The notes: generated by a model not told the origin, from the letters alone. Shown: positions 14,599 through 22,628, counted from the stretch's first letter. The stretch is 25,666 bases of DNA from an uncultured bacterium (GCA_937873535.1 CALMYA010000038.1:1-25666), one strand, 5' to 3'. Made by a program: numbers and translations.

Positions 14599-16434
14599 AT
14601 GAAGAACAAATCAAAAAAATATAAAAGAATGAATAGACAAGGAGGCCAAGCAATGATTACGGCGGTTATATTTTTTCTTACAACGGCAATAGTAATTTTG
14701 GTTGCTATGTCTTCGCCCGTTGCCAGCCAAATTAGAACTACTGCAGATTTTCTTCAATCAAAACAAGGATACATTTCTGCAGATACTCTAAATGAAGAGG
14801 CTTTGTATCGGCTAAACAAGGGTAGAACCCTGCCTTCAACTATAGTTCTTTCGTTTAGTGGGGCAACATCTACTGCTTCAATTACTGATGTATCGGGTGC
14901 AAAACAAATTATTGCAACGGGTATTGCGGGCAGCTTTACTAGAGTAGCCAAGAGTCTGTTTTCTCAGGGTGATGGCGTCACCATTAATTATGGTCTTCAG
15001 GTTGGAAACGGCGGTTTAGTTATGAGCGGTAGCGCTAGGGTAAATGGTAATGTATACGCTAACGGTAATATTAGTGCTACAGGTAGTTGTAACATCACAG
15101 GTTCTGCTGTTGCTGCTGTAGCAACAACTGAAGCTGCCGATCAGCAGAATTCTGCCTCAGGAACACCAGCTGTAGATATTGTTTTTGGTACCACAACAGC
15201 AGCACAAGACTTCGCTCAAAGTTTTGTGGTTTCTACATCTACGGCTGTAGCCGAAGCAAGTGTTTATATAAAGAAAGTTGGTGCGCCGGCAAATGCTACG
15301 GTTAAATTGGTTACAAACAGTTCAGGTAACCCTTCAACTACGGTGCTTGCAAGCGGAACATTGAGCGCAAGTTCAGTTACTACAAGTTACGGCTGGGTTG
15401 ATGTTGGTTTTACTACAAACCCTTCACTTACACCGGGCACAACATATTGGCTTGTTATAGATGTAGCGAGCAACAACACTTCAAATTATTACACTATCGC
15501 ATCAACTAACTCAGACTCGTATACGTCAGGGCAATTAAAAAGAGGTCAGCAGGGTGGAACTTGGACAATACCGAACGCAAACTACGATTCATTCTTTAAA
15601 ATTTATGTAGGAGGAGTTAGCAGTATTAACGGCGTAATAGTAGGTTCAGGCGGAACGGGCGACGCAAATGCATTTAATGTATTAAACAGTACGGTATCAG
15701 GAAATTTGTATTGCCAATTCGGTTCGGGAAACAATAAGTCGTGCAATACTGCGCAACCTACGGCGTCTTTTCTTAATTTTCCATTTTCAAGCGCAAATAT
15801 TGATGAATGGAAAGCTTCAGCAGATTCTAGCAATGTTTATGCGGGCAGTTTAAGTTTTGGCGGTTCTACTTCTTCTACAACAGGTTCGATGGAAGTTACG
15901 GGTAGTGTAACGGTTGGTGGTAGTGCGGTTGTAACTTTTGGCGGAGCCACAACTATTGATGGTAATTTATCGGTAACAAATAGCGGGCGCCTAACATTAA
16001 GCTCTCCTTTATATGTAAAGGGTGACCTTACAGTATCGGGTTCTGGTAACTTGAGTTTGGCTTCAAGTTACGGGGCGTCATCAGGCATGATAGTGGTAGA
16101 TGGCAAGGTTAATTTGGGTGGTAGCGGCGCAGTTTCAGGTAGCGGCACAACGGGCAGCTACATTGTTATGGTGAGCAATAGTACCTGCGGAGGCACCACA
16201 AGCTGCAGCGGCGCATATGCCATGGATATATCTGGTTCTGCTGGGGCGGTGGTGCTTCTTACTCAATATGGCGGTATAAACTTTCAGGGCTCTGCTGGCG
16301 CAAAGGCCGCAGTTGGTTATTTAATGAATATGTCGGGTAGCGCCACGCTTACATATGAAAGTGGTTTGGCGGACATTAATTTTAGCAGTGGGCCGTCGGG
16401 GGCGTGGAATGTTGATAGTTGGCAGGAAATTTAA
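14599..16434 (+). CDS. PilX-like N-terminus fused to a large beta-rich surface protein
   Basis: The 611-residue protein has a very basic start, then RQGGQAMITAVIFFLTTAIVILVAMSSPVASQI, a single hydrophobic helix at about 18-40 like the PilX N-terminus. It lacks the Glu5 of true pilins. Residues about 125-175 and 415-510 are Gly/Ser/Val/Asn-rich with short repeats such as GSARVNGNVYANGN and GNLSVTNSGRLTL, suggesting a beta-solenoid. Residues about 200-345 (QSFVVSTSTAVAEASVYIKKVG ... TPGTTYWLVIDVAS) resemble the choice-of-anchor R/carbohydrate-binding sandwich often found in Patescibacteria pilus loci. It is the last pilus gene and is followed by the conserved-tip hairpin and a terminator. A tip adhesin or major surface subunit is inferred, not shown. 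Confidence 0.7.
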   Translation: MKNKSKKYKRMNRQGGQAMITAVIFFLTTAIVILVAMSSPVASQIRTTADFLQSKQGYISADTLNEEALYRLNKGRTLPSTIVLSFSGATSTASITDVSGAKQIIATGIAGSFTRVAKSLFSQGDGVTINYGLQVGNGGLVMSGSARVNGNVYANGNISATGSCNITGSAVAAVATTEAADQQNSASGTPAVDIVFGTTTAAQDFAQSFVVSTSTAVAEASVYIKKVGAPANATVKLVTNSSGNPSTTVLASGTLSASSVTTSYGWVDVGFTTNPSLTPGTTYWLVIDVASNNTSNYYTIASTNSDSYTSGQLKRGQQGGTWTIPNANYDSFFKIYVGGVSSINGVIVGSGGTGDANAFNVLNSTVSGNLYCQFGSGNNKSCNTAQPTASFLNFPFSSANIDEWKASADSSNVYAGSLSFGGSTSSTTGSMEVTGSVTVGGSAVVTFGGATTIDGNLSVTNSGRLTLSSPLYVKGDLTVSGSGNLSLASSYGASSGMIVVDGKVNLGGSGAVSGSGTTGSYIVMVSNSTCGGTTSCSGAYAMDISGSAGAVVLLTQYGGINFQGSAGAKAAVGYLMNMSGSATLTYESGLADINFSSGPSGAWNVDSWQEI

Positions 16435-16437
16435 ACA

Positions 16438-16516
16438 AACAAAACAAAGGCAATTCATTTTCTAGAGCATGCGTATCTGCGATATGCTCTAGAAAATGAA
16501 TTGCCTTTGTTTTGTT
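16438..16516. repeat. Long perfect hairpin with conserved 13-nt loop, copy 2
   Basis: Bases 16438-16470 are the exact reverse complement of 16484-16516, a 33-bp stem. The loop 16471-16483 is GCGTATCTGCGAT, the exact reverse complement of the loop of the hairpin at 5525-5607. The four stem pairs beside the loop (GCAT/ATGC) are also shared, and the outer stems both contain an AACAAAAC-like run; the middle of the stems is unrelated. It begins four bases after the stop of the large pilus surface gene. An ordinary terminator follows at 16533-16557. Confidence 0.95.
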
Positions 16517-16532
16517 GTGAAAATTACTATTG

Positions 16533-16557
16533 AAATGCAGCCGGCGGCTGCATTTTT
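16533..16557 (+). terminator. Intrinsic terminator of the pilus operon
   Basis: AAATGCAGCC pairs with GGCTGCATTT around GGC, and the T-run extends past the stem. It lies 17 bases after the long hairpin and just ahead of the tpiA -10 box. Confidence 0.85.
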
Positions 16558-16561
16558 CTGC

Positions 16562-16567
16562 TATAAT
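16562..16567 (+). promoter_or_regulatory. -10 box of tpiA-pgk
   Basis: A perfect TATAAT ends eight bases before the tpiA ATG. No -35 hexamer is evident; the terminator occupies that position. Transcription would begin about two bases before the start codon. Confidence 0.5.
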
Positions 16568-16575
16568 GATTTTAT

Positions 16576-17670
16576 ATGCAAAAAGCTCAGAAGCTGCTCA
16601 TTGTCGGAAACTGGAAGATGAACCCAGTAACTATTGCTGAGGCTAAAACGCGATTTCAATCTATTAAAAAAGCGGCGGCGGCGCACCCGAGCCTTTCGGT
16701 TGTTGTTTGCCCGCCATTTCCTTTTATTTCAGCGCTGGCTGCAATGGTTGGTGGCGTTTCCGCGAAGAAAAATAGCAGCAGCAATAGCAATAGTAATCGC
16801 AAGGGTGTAGCTGTGGGCGCACAGGACCTTTCGTTATTTGATGACGGTTCATCGCAAACGGGCGATGTGGGCGCACACATGATAGAAAGCACAGGAGCAG
16901 GTTATGTAATTTTGGGTCATTCTGAGCGACGGGCACTGGGTGACACCGGCCAGGTTATTTCTAAAAAAATTCAGCAGGCGCTAAAAACCGATATGAACAT
17001 TATTGTATGTTTCGGCGAGAAAGAGCGCGATGCCGATGGCGGATATCTTGAAGTTATTAAAGCGCAGCTTCGCGAAGTGGTTGCGGGTATCAGCAAGGCG
17101 CAATTTCAGAGAATTATTTTGGCGTATGAACCGGTGTGGGCGATAGGCAGAACCGACAACGTGGCACTTACGTCGTACGACCTGCATCAAATGGTTATTT
17201 TTGTAAGAAAAACTTTGCGCGAAATGTTTGGCGACGTCATTTCAACTTTAATTCCTATTTTATACGGCGGCTCGGTTACCCCTGAAAACGCTGAAGATAT
17301 TATTCATAACGGCGAAGTTGACGGGCTTTTAGTTGGAAGGGCCAGTTGGCAGGCAGCGAGCTTTTCAGCTATATTTAACGCCATTAATGGCGGAAGCAAG
17401 GGCACAACTAAACTTGCCCTTAAGGAAACCTTAAGAAAAGCTAAACAAAACAAGGCTGAGATGTATAATAAGCGACAGCAGGAAAGGGTAATGGTACGGA
17501 AGGCGGCAAAACCTGTAAAGAAAGCGGCAAAGAAAACTTTGGCACGCACGAAGCCGATGAAAACAAGTGCAAAAAAGAGCGAGAAAAAATCAGTCAAAAA
17601 AATAAAAAATTCTAAACATGCAGCTTCCAAAAAAATTAAGCGAACTAAGCGCGGCAAGTCTAAAAGGTAA
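16576..17670 (+). CDS. tpiA: Triosephosphate isomerase with a long lysine-rich tail
   Basis: The enzyme interconverts dihydroxyacetone phosphate and glyceraldehyde 3-phosphate in glycolysis. Residues 1-275 form the barrel: GNWKMN (Lys14), GHSERR (His115), AYEPVWAIG (Glu185), the phosphate-binding YGGS (230-233) and LLVGRASW (251-258). Two additions are unusual. A polar insert rich in Ser and Asn lies at about 64-76. After the barrel comes a tail of about 90 residues (276-364), full of Lys, Arg, Ala and Ser in the style of histone H1 (KPVKKAAKKTLARTK). Its last 17 codons and stop overlap the start of pgk in another frame. The tail may bind nucleic acid or membranes. The ATG is eight bases from a TATAAT. 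Confidence 0.93.
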   Translation: MQKAQKLLIVGNWKMNPVTIAEAKTRFQSIKKAAAAHPSLSVVVCPPFPFISALAAMVGGVSAKKNSSSNSNSNRKGVAVGAQDLSLFDDGSSQTGDVGAHMIESTGAGYVILGHSERRALGDTGQVISKKIQQALKTDMNIIVCFGEKERDADGGYLEVIKAQLREVVAGISKAQFQRIILAYEPVWAIGRTDNVALTSYDLHQMVIFVRKTLREMFGDVISTLIPILYGGSVTPENAEDIIHNGEVDGLLVGRASWQAASFSAIFNAINGGSKGTTKLALKETLRKAKQNKAEMYNKRQQERVMVRKAAKPVKKAAKKTLARTKPMKTSAKKSEKKSVKKIKNSKHAASKKIKRTKRGKSKR

Positions 17671-18934
17671 AAGGGTAATTGTTAGATGCGATTTTAATGT
17701 GCCGGTAAACGATGAAGGTGGAGTTGTTGATGATTTACGCATCAGAAAAACTTTGCACACCATTTCATTTTTGCGTGAAGCGGGTGCCTGCATTATTCTT
17801 ATTTCTCATATTGAAGGAAAGAAAGCGTCACTAAGTGGTGGCATCGACAGTCTTGAACCGGTTGCGAATCATATTTCTGAACACCATGCGGCAGAATTTG
17901 GCCTAACAAGTTCAGGTACAGCGACACCTCTTGTATTCATAAAAGATTATCTGACTGACGCTGGAACTATTGAAACGAAGCAACATATTCTTAATATGTC
18001 AGAAGGTGAAGTGGTTTTGTTTGAAAATTTGCGTATTGATGCGGGTGAAAAAAAGAATGACCCGGCATTTGCGGCGAAACTCGCTCAGTATGCCGACATA
18101 TATGTTAATGATGCCTTCGCTGTTTCGCACCGCGCTCACGCATCGCTTGTAGCACTACCAGCATTATTGCCACATTATGCTGGTATTCAGCTTATAAGCG
18201 AACTTGAACATTTAAGTAAAGTATTTAACCCGCCGCGGCCGTTCGTATTTATTTTAGGCGGCGCGAAATTTGAAACAAAGCTCCCACTTATTCAGAAGTT
18301 TTTGGGAGGCACGGTTTCTGGCGGCGCTGGTGCGACCGGCGCTGCAAGCGCTACAGGCAACGGAACATCAGCCGAGGTTGCCGATGCAGTATTTCTCGGC
18401 GGGGCCCTTTTGAACGACGTGCTTAAGGCGAAAGGGTTTTCTGTAGGACGATCTCTTGTATCAAAGCCAGAAGTTTTTGAAAAGATAGATTTTTCGGCAG
18501 TTATTTCGAACCCAAAGCTTGTTATTCCTGATGACGTCGTAGTTCAAGAAGGCGGCGATTCAAGTGGCGGCGGGCTGACTATCGCCAAAAAATTACTCAC
18601 CGATATTGCTGCAGAAGATATTATTATGGATGTCGGCCCATCATTTACCGGAAAATTAAAAGAAGCTTTGGCCACAGCAAAATTTGTATTATGGAATGGC
18701 CCGATGGGTAATTGCGAATTAGGCTTTAAAGAACAAACAATAGGAATGGCTCGCGCGCTCGCAGAGTCTGGAGTACAGGCAGCACTCGGCGGTGGCGACA
18801 CAACTGCTGCTGTTGCAGAAATTGGCCTCGAACGCGGCGCGGGTATGTCGAATATTTTCGTATCAACCGGCGGTGGCGCAATGCTCGAATATTTGCAGAA
18901 CGAAACTTTGCCGGGCGTTGAGGCGTTGAAATAA
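17618..18934 (+). CDS. pgk: Phosphoglycerate kinase
   Basis: PGK transfers phosphate from 1,3-bisphosphoglycerate to ADP. The 438-residue protein has the signature KGKRVIVRCDFNVP (residues 16-29), DDLRIRKTL, ENLRIDAGEKKNDPAFA, DAFAVSHRAHAS, the hinge and nucleotide region ILGGAKFETKLPLI, and WNGPMGNCE with the final GGGDTTAAV and STGGGAMLEYL. A Gly/Ala/Thr insert of about 20 residues follows QKFLGG and looks like a flexible surface loop. The ATG at 17618 lies inside tpiA, a 53-base overlap. The start is kept because the conserved N-terminal strand needs it and no later start would preserve it. tpiA and pgk form one operon. Confidence 0.95.
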   Translation: MQLPKKLSELSAASLKGKRVIVRCDFNVPVNDEGGVVDDLRIRKTLHTISFLREAGACIILISHIEGKKASLSGGIDSLEPVANHISEHHAAEFGLTSSGTATPLVFIKDYLTDAGTIETKQHILNMSEGEVVLFENLRIDAGEKKNDPAFAAKLAQYADIYVNDAFAVSHRAHASLVALPALLPHYAGIQLISELEHLSKVFNPPRPFVFILGGAKFETKLPLIQKFLGGTVSGGAGATGAASATGNGTSAEVADAVFLGGALLNDVLKAKGFSVGRSLVSKPEVFEKIDFSAVISNPKLVIPDDVVVQEGGDSSGGGLTIAKKLLTDIAAEDIIMDVGPSFTGKLKEALATAKFVLWNGPMGNCELGFKEQTIGMARALAESGVQAALGGGDTTAAVAEIGLERGAGMSNIFVSTGGGAMLEYLQNETLPGVEALK

Positions 18935-18951
18935 TTAAGAAATTATTTTGT
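18930..18951 (+). terminator. Possible weak terminator after pgk
   Basis: AATAATT and AATTATT pair around AAGA, followed by TTGTT. The stem is all A/T and overlaps the stop codon, so it would be weak. No better terminator is seen between pgk and the converging HIT gene. Confidence 0.25.
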
Positions 18952-18969
18952 TGTGAAGATTCGTCGAAC

Positions 18970-19458
18970 TTAAATCCCCTTCAACTCGCCCTTAATTTTT
19001 TCAGCAACGGTTGCAGATTCGGCAGCGCTCTTATACGGCTTGCCTTGCCAGTGTTTTAGGCCGTCATCGTTGTGGCGAGGAATAACGTGTACATGTGCAT
19101 GATGTACAATTTGCCCGGCTGCAGCTTCGTTATTCATAATAATATTAACGCCATCGGCATTTACACCTGCGCGAACGGCAAGCGCCATTTTTTGAACGGT
19201 GAGCATAACGCGGCACCATGTTTCGGGCGGCACGGTATACACATTTTCAAAATGATCTTTTGGAACAACTAATGTGTGGCCTTCGTTTGTTGGGTTTATA
19301 TCTACAAATGCAAAAGTTTCATCATCTTCAAATACTTTGTCGGCAGGAATTTTACCAGCGATAATGGCGCAAAAGATGCAGTCGGCGGCAGTTTCGTGAG
19401 GTGTAGAATCTGAGGTGTTTTGCGCATCAGCTTCATTATGTTTTTTATCGGATGTCAT
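18970..19458 (-). CDS. HIT-family nucleotide hydrolase
   Basis: The chosen start (ATG at 19456-19458) gives 162 residues. The conserved domain begins CIFCAIIAGKIPADKVFEDDETFAFVDINPTNEGHTLVVPK and ends with the histidine triad HAHVHVIPRH, the catalytic site of HINT/Fhit-like nucleoside-phosphoramidate or dinucleotide hydrolases. The N-terminal 25 residues are polar and variable. A longer frame reaching 19539 was rejected because it would run into the upstream terminator hairpin. TACAAT lies nine bases before the ATG, again suggesting a leaderless start. The substrate is unknown; HINT-like is most likely from length and CxxC-like start. The gene converges on pgk. Confidence 0.9.
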   Translation of the reverse strand: MTSDKKHNEADAQNTSDSTPHETAADCIFCAIIAGKIPADKVFEDDETFAFVDINPTNEGHTLVVPKDHFENVYTVPPETWCRVMLTVQKMALAVRAGVNADGVNIIMNNEAAAGQIVHHAHVHVIPRHNDDGLKHWQGKPYKSAAESATVAEKIKGELKGI

Positions 19459-19467
19459 ATGAAAAGC

Positions 19468-19473
19468 ATTGTA
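19468..19473 (-). promoter_or_regulatory. Candidate -10 box of the HIT gene
   Basis: On the minus strand TACAAT ends nine bases before the ATG; a TTTACC lies 17 bp upstream as a four-of-six -35 match. Confidence 0.4.
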
Positions 19474-19513
19474 GTACGAAAATGCCGCGGGGTAAATGTG
19501 GTAAATGTAACGC

Positions 19514-19551
19514 AATAAAAAACAAAATCCGCGCATCAAGGTGATGCGCGG
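19514..19551 (-). terminator. Intrinsic terminator of the orphan multi-TM gene
   Basis: CCGCGCATCA (19529-19538) pairs with TGATGCGCGG (19542-19551) around AGG. Reading on the minus strand, a T-rich run (ATTTTGTTTTTTATT) follows. It lies about 85 nt after the stop of the membrane-protein gene and upstream of the HIT promoter. Confidence 0.85.
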
Positions 19552-19636
19552 TTCGAAACTATTTTAGGCGTGAGCCTTTCGCCGTTTCGAGGGGGCTTAG
19601 TTTTGGCACAGACATTTGACTTCGAATGCCGATGTC

Positions 19637-20260
19637 TTAGTTTGAGTGAATAGCTCGAGCAAGAGCTCCTACAAAGTACGCTGCTGGCACTGCGGCACAC
19701 ATTGCCCCAACGTAAGGCATTATCGATTCGAGTTTCCTTGCTTGTAGCCAGCACGTTGCTGCGACAAACCAGAAAATTATCTCAAACGTATAACTGCTCT
19801 CGCTTGTTCCGAGGGCTTCACTTACGACATAGGCTGTAAACCATGTGCTGCACATTGTTACCACAATCTTTGTAGTTTTGAGGTTTGTAAATATGCAGAC
19901 GAGAAAGGCGATACAGGCGAAGTCGGCCAGGAGGTCTATGTTTTTGAATGCTAGGTCGTATTTCAACGACAAGAGCGTGCCCATCCAGGCAAAGCACGAC
20001 CCCGATAATGTGACAACCGAAGTCACCATGGCCGCGCTTTCTTTTGTACCGTGCATGATAGTGACGAGAAGGATGTTTAGCACAACCACGAATGTCCATA
20101 GGCCAGGGCTTCCGCCGTGCATACCGCAAAATACGGCAATAACGAAGAATAGTAAGAAGAGCACTGCAGGTATGACTGAGGATGTTGTCATGGCCAGTAG
20201 CAGGTCGCTTCGGTTTGGTGTGGTGTGTTTGAGGGGTTGGTTAGACGATGATGCTTTCAT
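19637..20260 (-). CDS. Polytopic membrane protein, function unknown
   Basis: This 207-residue protein is not one I recognise. After a polar N-terminus of about 20 residues it has some six hydrophobic segments, including SSVIPAVLFLLFFVIAVFCG, LWTFVVVLNILLVTIM, ADFACIAFLVCIF and MPYVGAMCAAVPAAYFVGAL. There are no conserved charged residues in the spans that would suggest a transporter, and no enzymatic motif. It stands alone with its own strong terminator and resembles the orphan two-TM gene at 8341 in being a single-gene unit of membrane protein placed between housekeeping operons. The ATG at 20260 lacks a Shine-Dalgarno. Confidence 0.6.
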   Translation of the reverse strand: MKASSSNQPLKHTTPNRSDLLLAMTTSSVIPAVLFLLFFVIAVFCGMHGGSPGLWTFVVVLNILLVTIMHGTKESAAMVTSVVTLSGSCFAWMGTLLSLKYDLAFKNIDLLADFACIAFLVCIFTNLKTTKIVVTMCSTWFTAYVVSEALGTSESSYTFEIIFWFVAATCWLQARKLESIMPYVGAMCAAVPAAYFVGALARAIHSN

Positions 20261-20370
20261 GTTTGTGTTTTCTGGGTTTCAGGGTTTATTTATTTGGAAA
20301 AGGTCAGAATTCGCTAGCGGTATATAGCTAAGAGCGAAATCTGCCGTAATAGTGCTACTAGGGCAGAAAG

Positions 20371-22527
20371 ATGTCAAACAATGATAGAATGGCAGCAATG
20401 TCAGCTTCTAAGTCATCAACAAAAGCACCTTCAAACGCAAAGGCAAAGTCCGCGTCAAAATACACCCTCCGCGCGCCGGCCGGCGATTCTTTTCTTGAAC
20501 ATTTATTGCATTCGCGCGGCATTGTGAGCGATGAAGACAAGCAGGCGTTTTTGAATCCGAATTATGAAAGCGGGACGCACGATCCGTTTTTATTGAAAGG
20601 AATGAAAGAAACGGTTGAGCGAATTGTGCGCGCAGTTGAAAATAACGAGCGCATTGCAATTTACAGCGACTTCGACGCCGACGGTATCCCGGGCGCGGTG
20701 GTGCTGCACGATTTTTTCAAAAAAATCGGTTATGTGAATACTTTTCATTATATTCCGCACAGGCATCGTGAAGGTTTTGGTGTGCACGTGGCGGCGATAG
20801 AAGATATTGCGAAGGGGAAGATGACGGATGACGAAAGTGAGGGCGCGAGCGGTGAAGAAAATGTGAGCTATGATGCGAACGTCGCGAAAAAAGGCGGAAA
20901 ATTTGCAAAAGACAAAAACGGCGGCGACAAATGCGGCGCAAAATTAATTATTACGATAGATTGCGGTATCGGCGATGTTGAAACGGCGAAACGCGCGAAA
21001 GAATTGGGAATGGATTTAATTATTACCGATCATCACACGCCGGATGTGCGAGTTGATGAAAAAACCGGCGAAGAAATTGCAAATATTCCCGACGCGTTTG
21101 CAATAGTGAATCCGAAACAGCCTGGCTGCGGGTATCCTGAAAAAATGCTGTGCGGCTCGGGAGTTATTTTTAAAGTGGTGCAGGCTTTGTGCAGAACTGA
21201 GCCGTTTAAGTCGGGAAGGGCGGCAAGCGAAGCGGGGAATATAGAAGCAACCCTTCCCATAACCCCCGGCTGGGAGAAGTGGCTTCTCGATATGGTCGGC
21301 ATTGCCACGCTTTCTGACATGGTGCCTCTACGAGGAGAAAACAGGGTATTTGCGTACTTTGGCCTGCTGGTTTTGCGTAAGACGCCGCGGCTTGGCCTCG
21401 TTAAACTTTTTAAAAATCTGCGCGTGCAGCAGCGGCACTTAACTGAAGAAGACATTGCATTTTTGGTGACGCCGCGCATCAATGCCGCATCGCGTATGGC
21501 CGACCCGAAGGACGCGTTTCTGCTGCTATCTACTACTGATGACAGCGAGGCAGACAGAATGGTTGAACATTTAAATACCATTAACGACGAGCGCAAAGTG
21601 AAGGTGGCAATTTTAGTGAAGGATATTAAAAAGAAGATTGAAGAGCGCGGAACAGATAAGGCGGTGTTTGTTATCGGCAGCCCCGATTGGAAGCCGCCAG
21701 TTCTCGGTTTGGCCGCGACAAATATTGTGCGCGATTACGGCAAGCCGGTTTTGTTGTGGGGAAGGAGTGATGATGGGGAGAGCGCGGCGTCGGGTTCGGC
21801 GTCGGCGTCAAAAGCGGCAACAGGCGGAATTATTAAAGGTTCATGTCGTGCGCCAGACGGTTTCGATATTGTTTCGGTAATGCGCGCCGTTCCCTCAGAA
21901 ATTTTTATAAACGTCGGCGGGCATGTGGCAGCGGGCGGCTTTGCAGTTGCGGAAGATAAAATACATTTTTTGGAAGAAGAAATTTTGAAGGCGTTTGAGA
22001 AGATGTATGGAAAGAAGGCGAATGAGAAGGCGAGTGATGCGAAAGCTACGAGTGAGCAGGCAGAAGGCGCGCCAAATTCCGCAGAAGGTATTGGCGCGTT
22101 GAACGCACATGCGGCAGCCGATTACACTTCTAAAAACAGTACGAACATCGACAAAGTGCTCGACCCCGGCGAAGTGGGGCGGATGCTCTGGTCTGACATT
22201 GAAAAGATGTCGCCCTTCGGCGAAGGCAACCCCAAGCCCGTGTTCGTGCTCAAAGGCGTCACAGTTTCGGCCGTAAAGCTCTTCGGCAAGAAAAAAGAGC
22301 ATGTTGAAGTGGTGCTTCTGAACCCAGAAACAGGACGTACCACCAAGGCCATTAAGTTCTTCGGCGCCGATGAAGGCGACCTTTTAGAGCGCCTTGAGAC
22401 TGCTCGGGCAGGTGCTGCCGCAGAGGGGTTAGGGAGCGGGATAGGGGTGGATATTGTGGCTACGATGGAGAAGAGTATGTTCAGGAGCTTTCCGGAGTTT
22501 AGGTTGAGGATACTGGAGGTGGTTTAG
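20371..22527 (+). CDS. recJ: Single-stranded-DNA exonuclease RecJ
   Basis: RecJ degrades single-stranded DNA 5' to 3' in recombination and repair. Motifs visible in order: YSDFDADGIPG (98-108), TIDCGIGD (195-202), LIITDHHTPD (216-225), VTPRINAASRM and the DHHA1 motif NVGGHVAAGGFAV. A C-terminal OB-like part ends FPEFRLRILEVV. At 718 residues it is longer than usual because of low-complexity, charged or Ala/Ser-rich inserts: about 150-188 between the first two metal motifs, about 468-485, and a long one after the DHHA1 motif. The polar first 30 residues suggest that the true start could be Met7 or Met10. The downstream fic-hsd unit has its own promoter. Confidence 0.94.
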   Translation: MSNNDRMAAMSASKSSTKAPSNAKAKSASKYTLRAPAGDSFLEHLLHSRGIVSDEDKQAFLNPNYESGTHDPFLLKGMKETVERIVRAVENNERIAIYSDFDADGIPGAVVLHDFFKKIGYVNTFHYIPHRHREGFGVHVAAIEDIAKGKMTDDESEGASGEENVSYDANVAKKGGKFAKDKNGGDKCGAKLIITIDCGIGDVETAKRAKELGMDLIITDHHTPDVRVDEKTGEEIANIPDAFAIVNPKQPGCGYPEKMLCGSGVIFKVVQALCRTEPFKSGRAASEAGNIEATLPITPGWEKWLLDMVGIATLSDMVPLRGENRVFAYFGLLVLRKTPRLGLVKLFKNLRVQQRHLTEEDIAFLVTPRINAASRMADPKDAFLLLSTTDDSEADRMVEHLNTINDERKVKVAILVKDIKKKIEERGTDKAVFVIGSPDWKPPVLGLAATNIVRDYGKPVLLWGRSDDGESAASGSASASKAATGGIIKGSCRAPDGFDIVSVMRAVPSEIFINVGGHVAAGGFAVAEDKIHFLEEEILKAFEKMYGKKANEKASDAKATSEQAEGAPNSAEGIGALNAHAAADYTSKNSTNIDKVLDPGEVGRMLWSDIEKMSPFGEGNPKPVFVLKGVTVSAVKLFGKKKEHVEVVLLNPETGRTTKAIKFFGADEGDLLERLETARAGAAAEGLGSGIGVDIVATMEKSMFRSFPEFRLRILEVV

Positions 22528-22568
22528 GAGAACGATCGTTTGCCAACCTTTAATGATGCTATGATTAG

Positions 22569-22594
22569 TTAAAAGTTAATCGATAAACTTTTAA
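22569..22594. promoter_or_regulatory. 26-bp near-perfect palindrome upstream of the fic promoter
   Basis: TTAAAAGTT and AACTTTTAA flank an ATCGAT core; only the two A positions either side of the core break the symmetry. It ends one base before the -35 box, a typical position for an operator. Confidence 0.6.
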
Positions 22595-22595
22595 T

Positions 22596-22622
22596 TTGAC
22601 ATTTTTGTTGAGTGGGTATAAT
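22596..22622 (+). promoter_or_regulatory. Promoter of fic-hsdM-hsdS
   Basis: Perfect TTGACA (22596-22601) and perfect TATAAT (22617-22622) are present, but the spacer is only 15 bp, shorter than the optimum of 17. The -10 box lies nine bases before the fic ATG. Confidence 0.65.
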
Positions 22623-22628
22623 ATACCC
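22614..22628. promoter_or_regulatory. 15-bp palindrome over the -10 box
   Basis: GGGTATA-A-TATACCC is perfectly symmetrical and contains the whole TATAAT. A protein bound here would block transcription, so it is a candidate operator paired with the palindrome at 22569-22594. Confidence 0.55.

Noticed and set aside
17618..17670. Frameshift joining tpiA and pgk into a fusion
   Set aside because: Both frames have complete, independent start and stop signals, and the pgk N-terminus is normal; this is an overlap rather than a broken fusion.
19459..19539. Longer HIT frame starting at 19539
   Set aside because: It would begin in the loop of a terminator hairpin and add residues without similarity to the family; ATG 19458 has a nearby -10 box.
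20310..20338. Hairpin TTCGC-TAGC...GCTA-AGA-GCGAA upstream of recJ
   Set aside because: The stem is short and interrupted by a three-base bulge, with no T-run; not enough to call a regulatory element.
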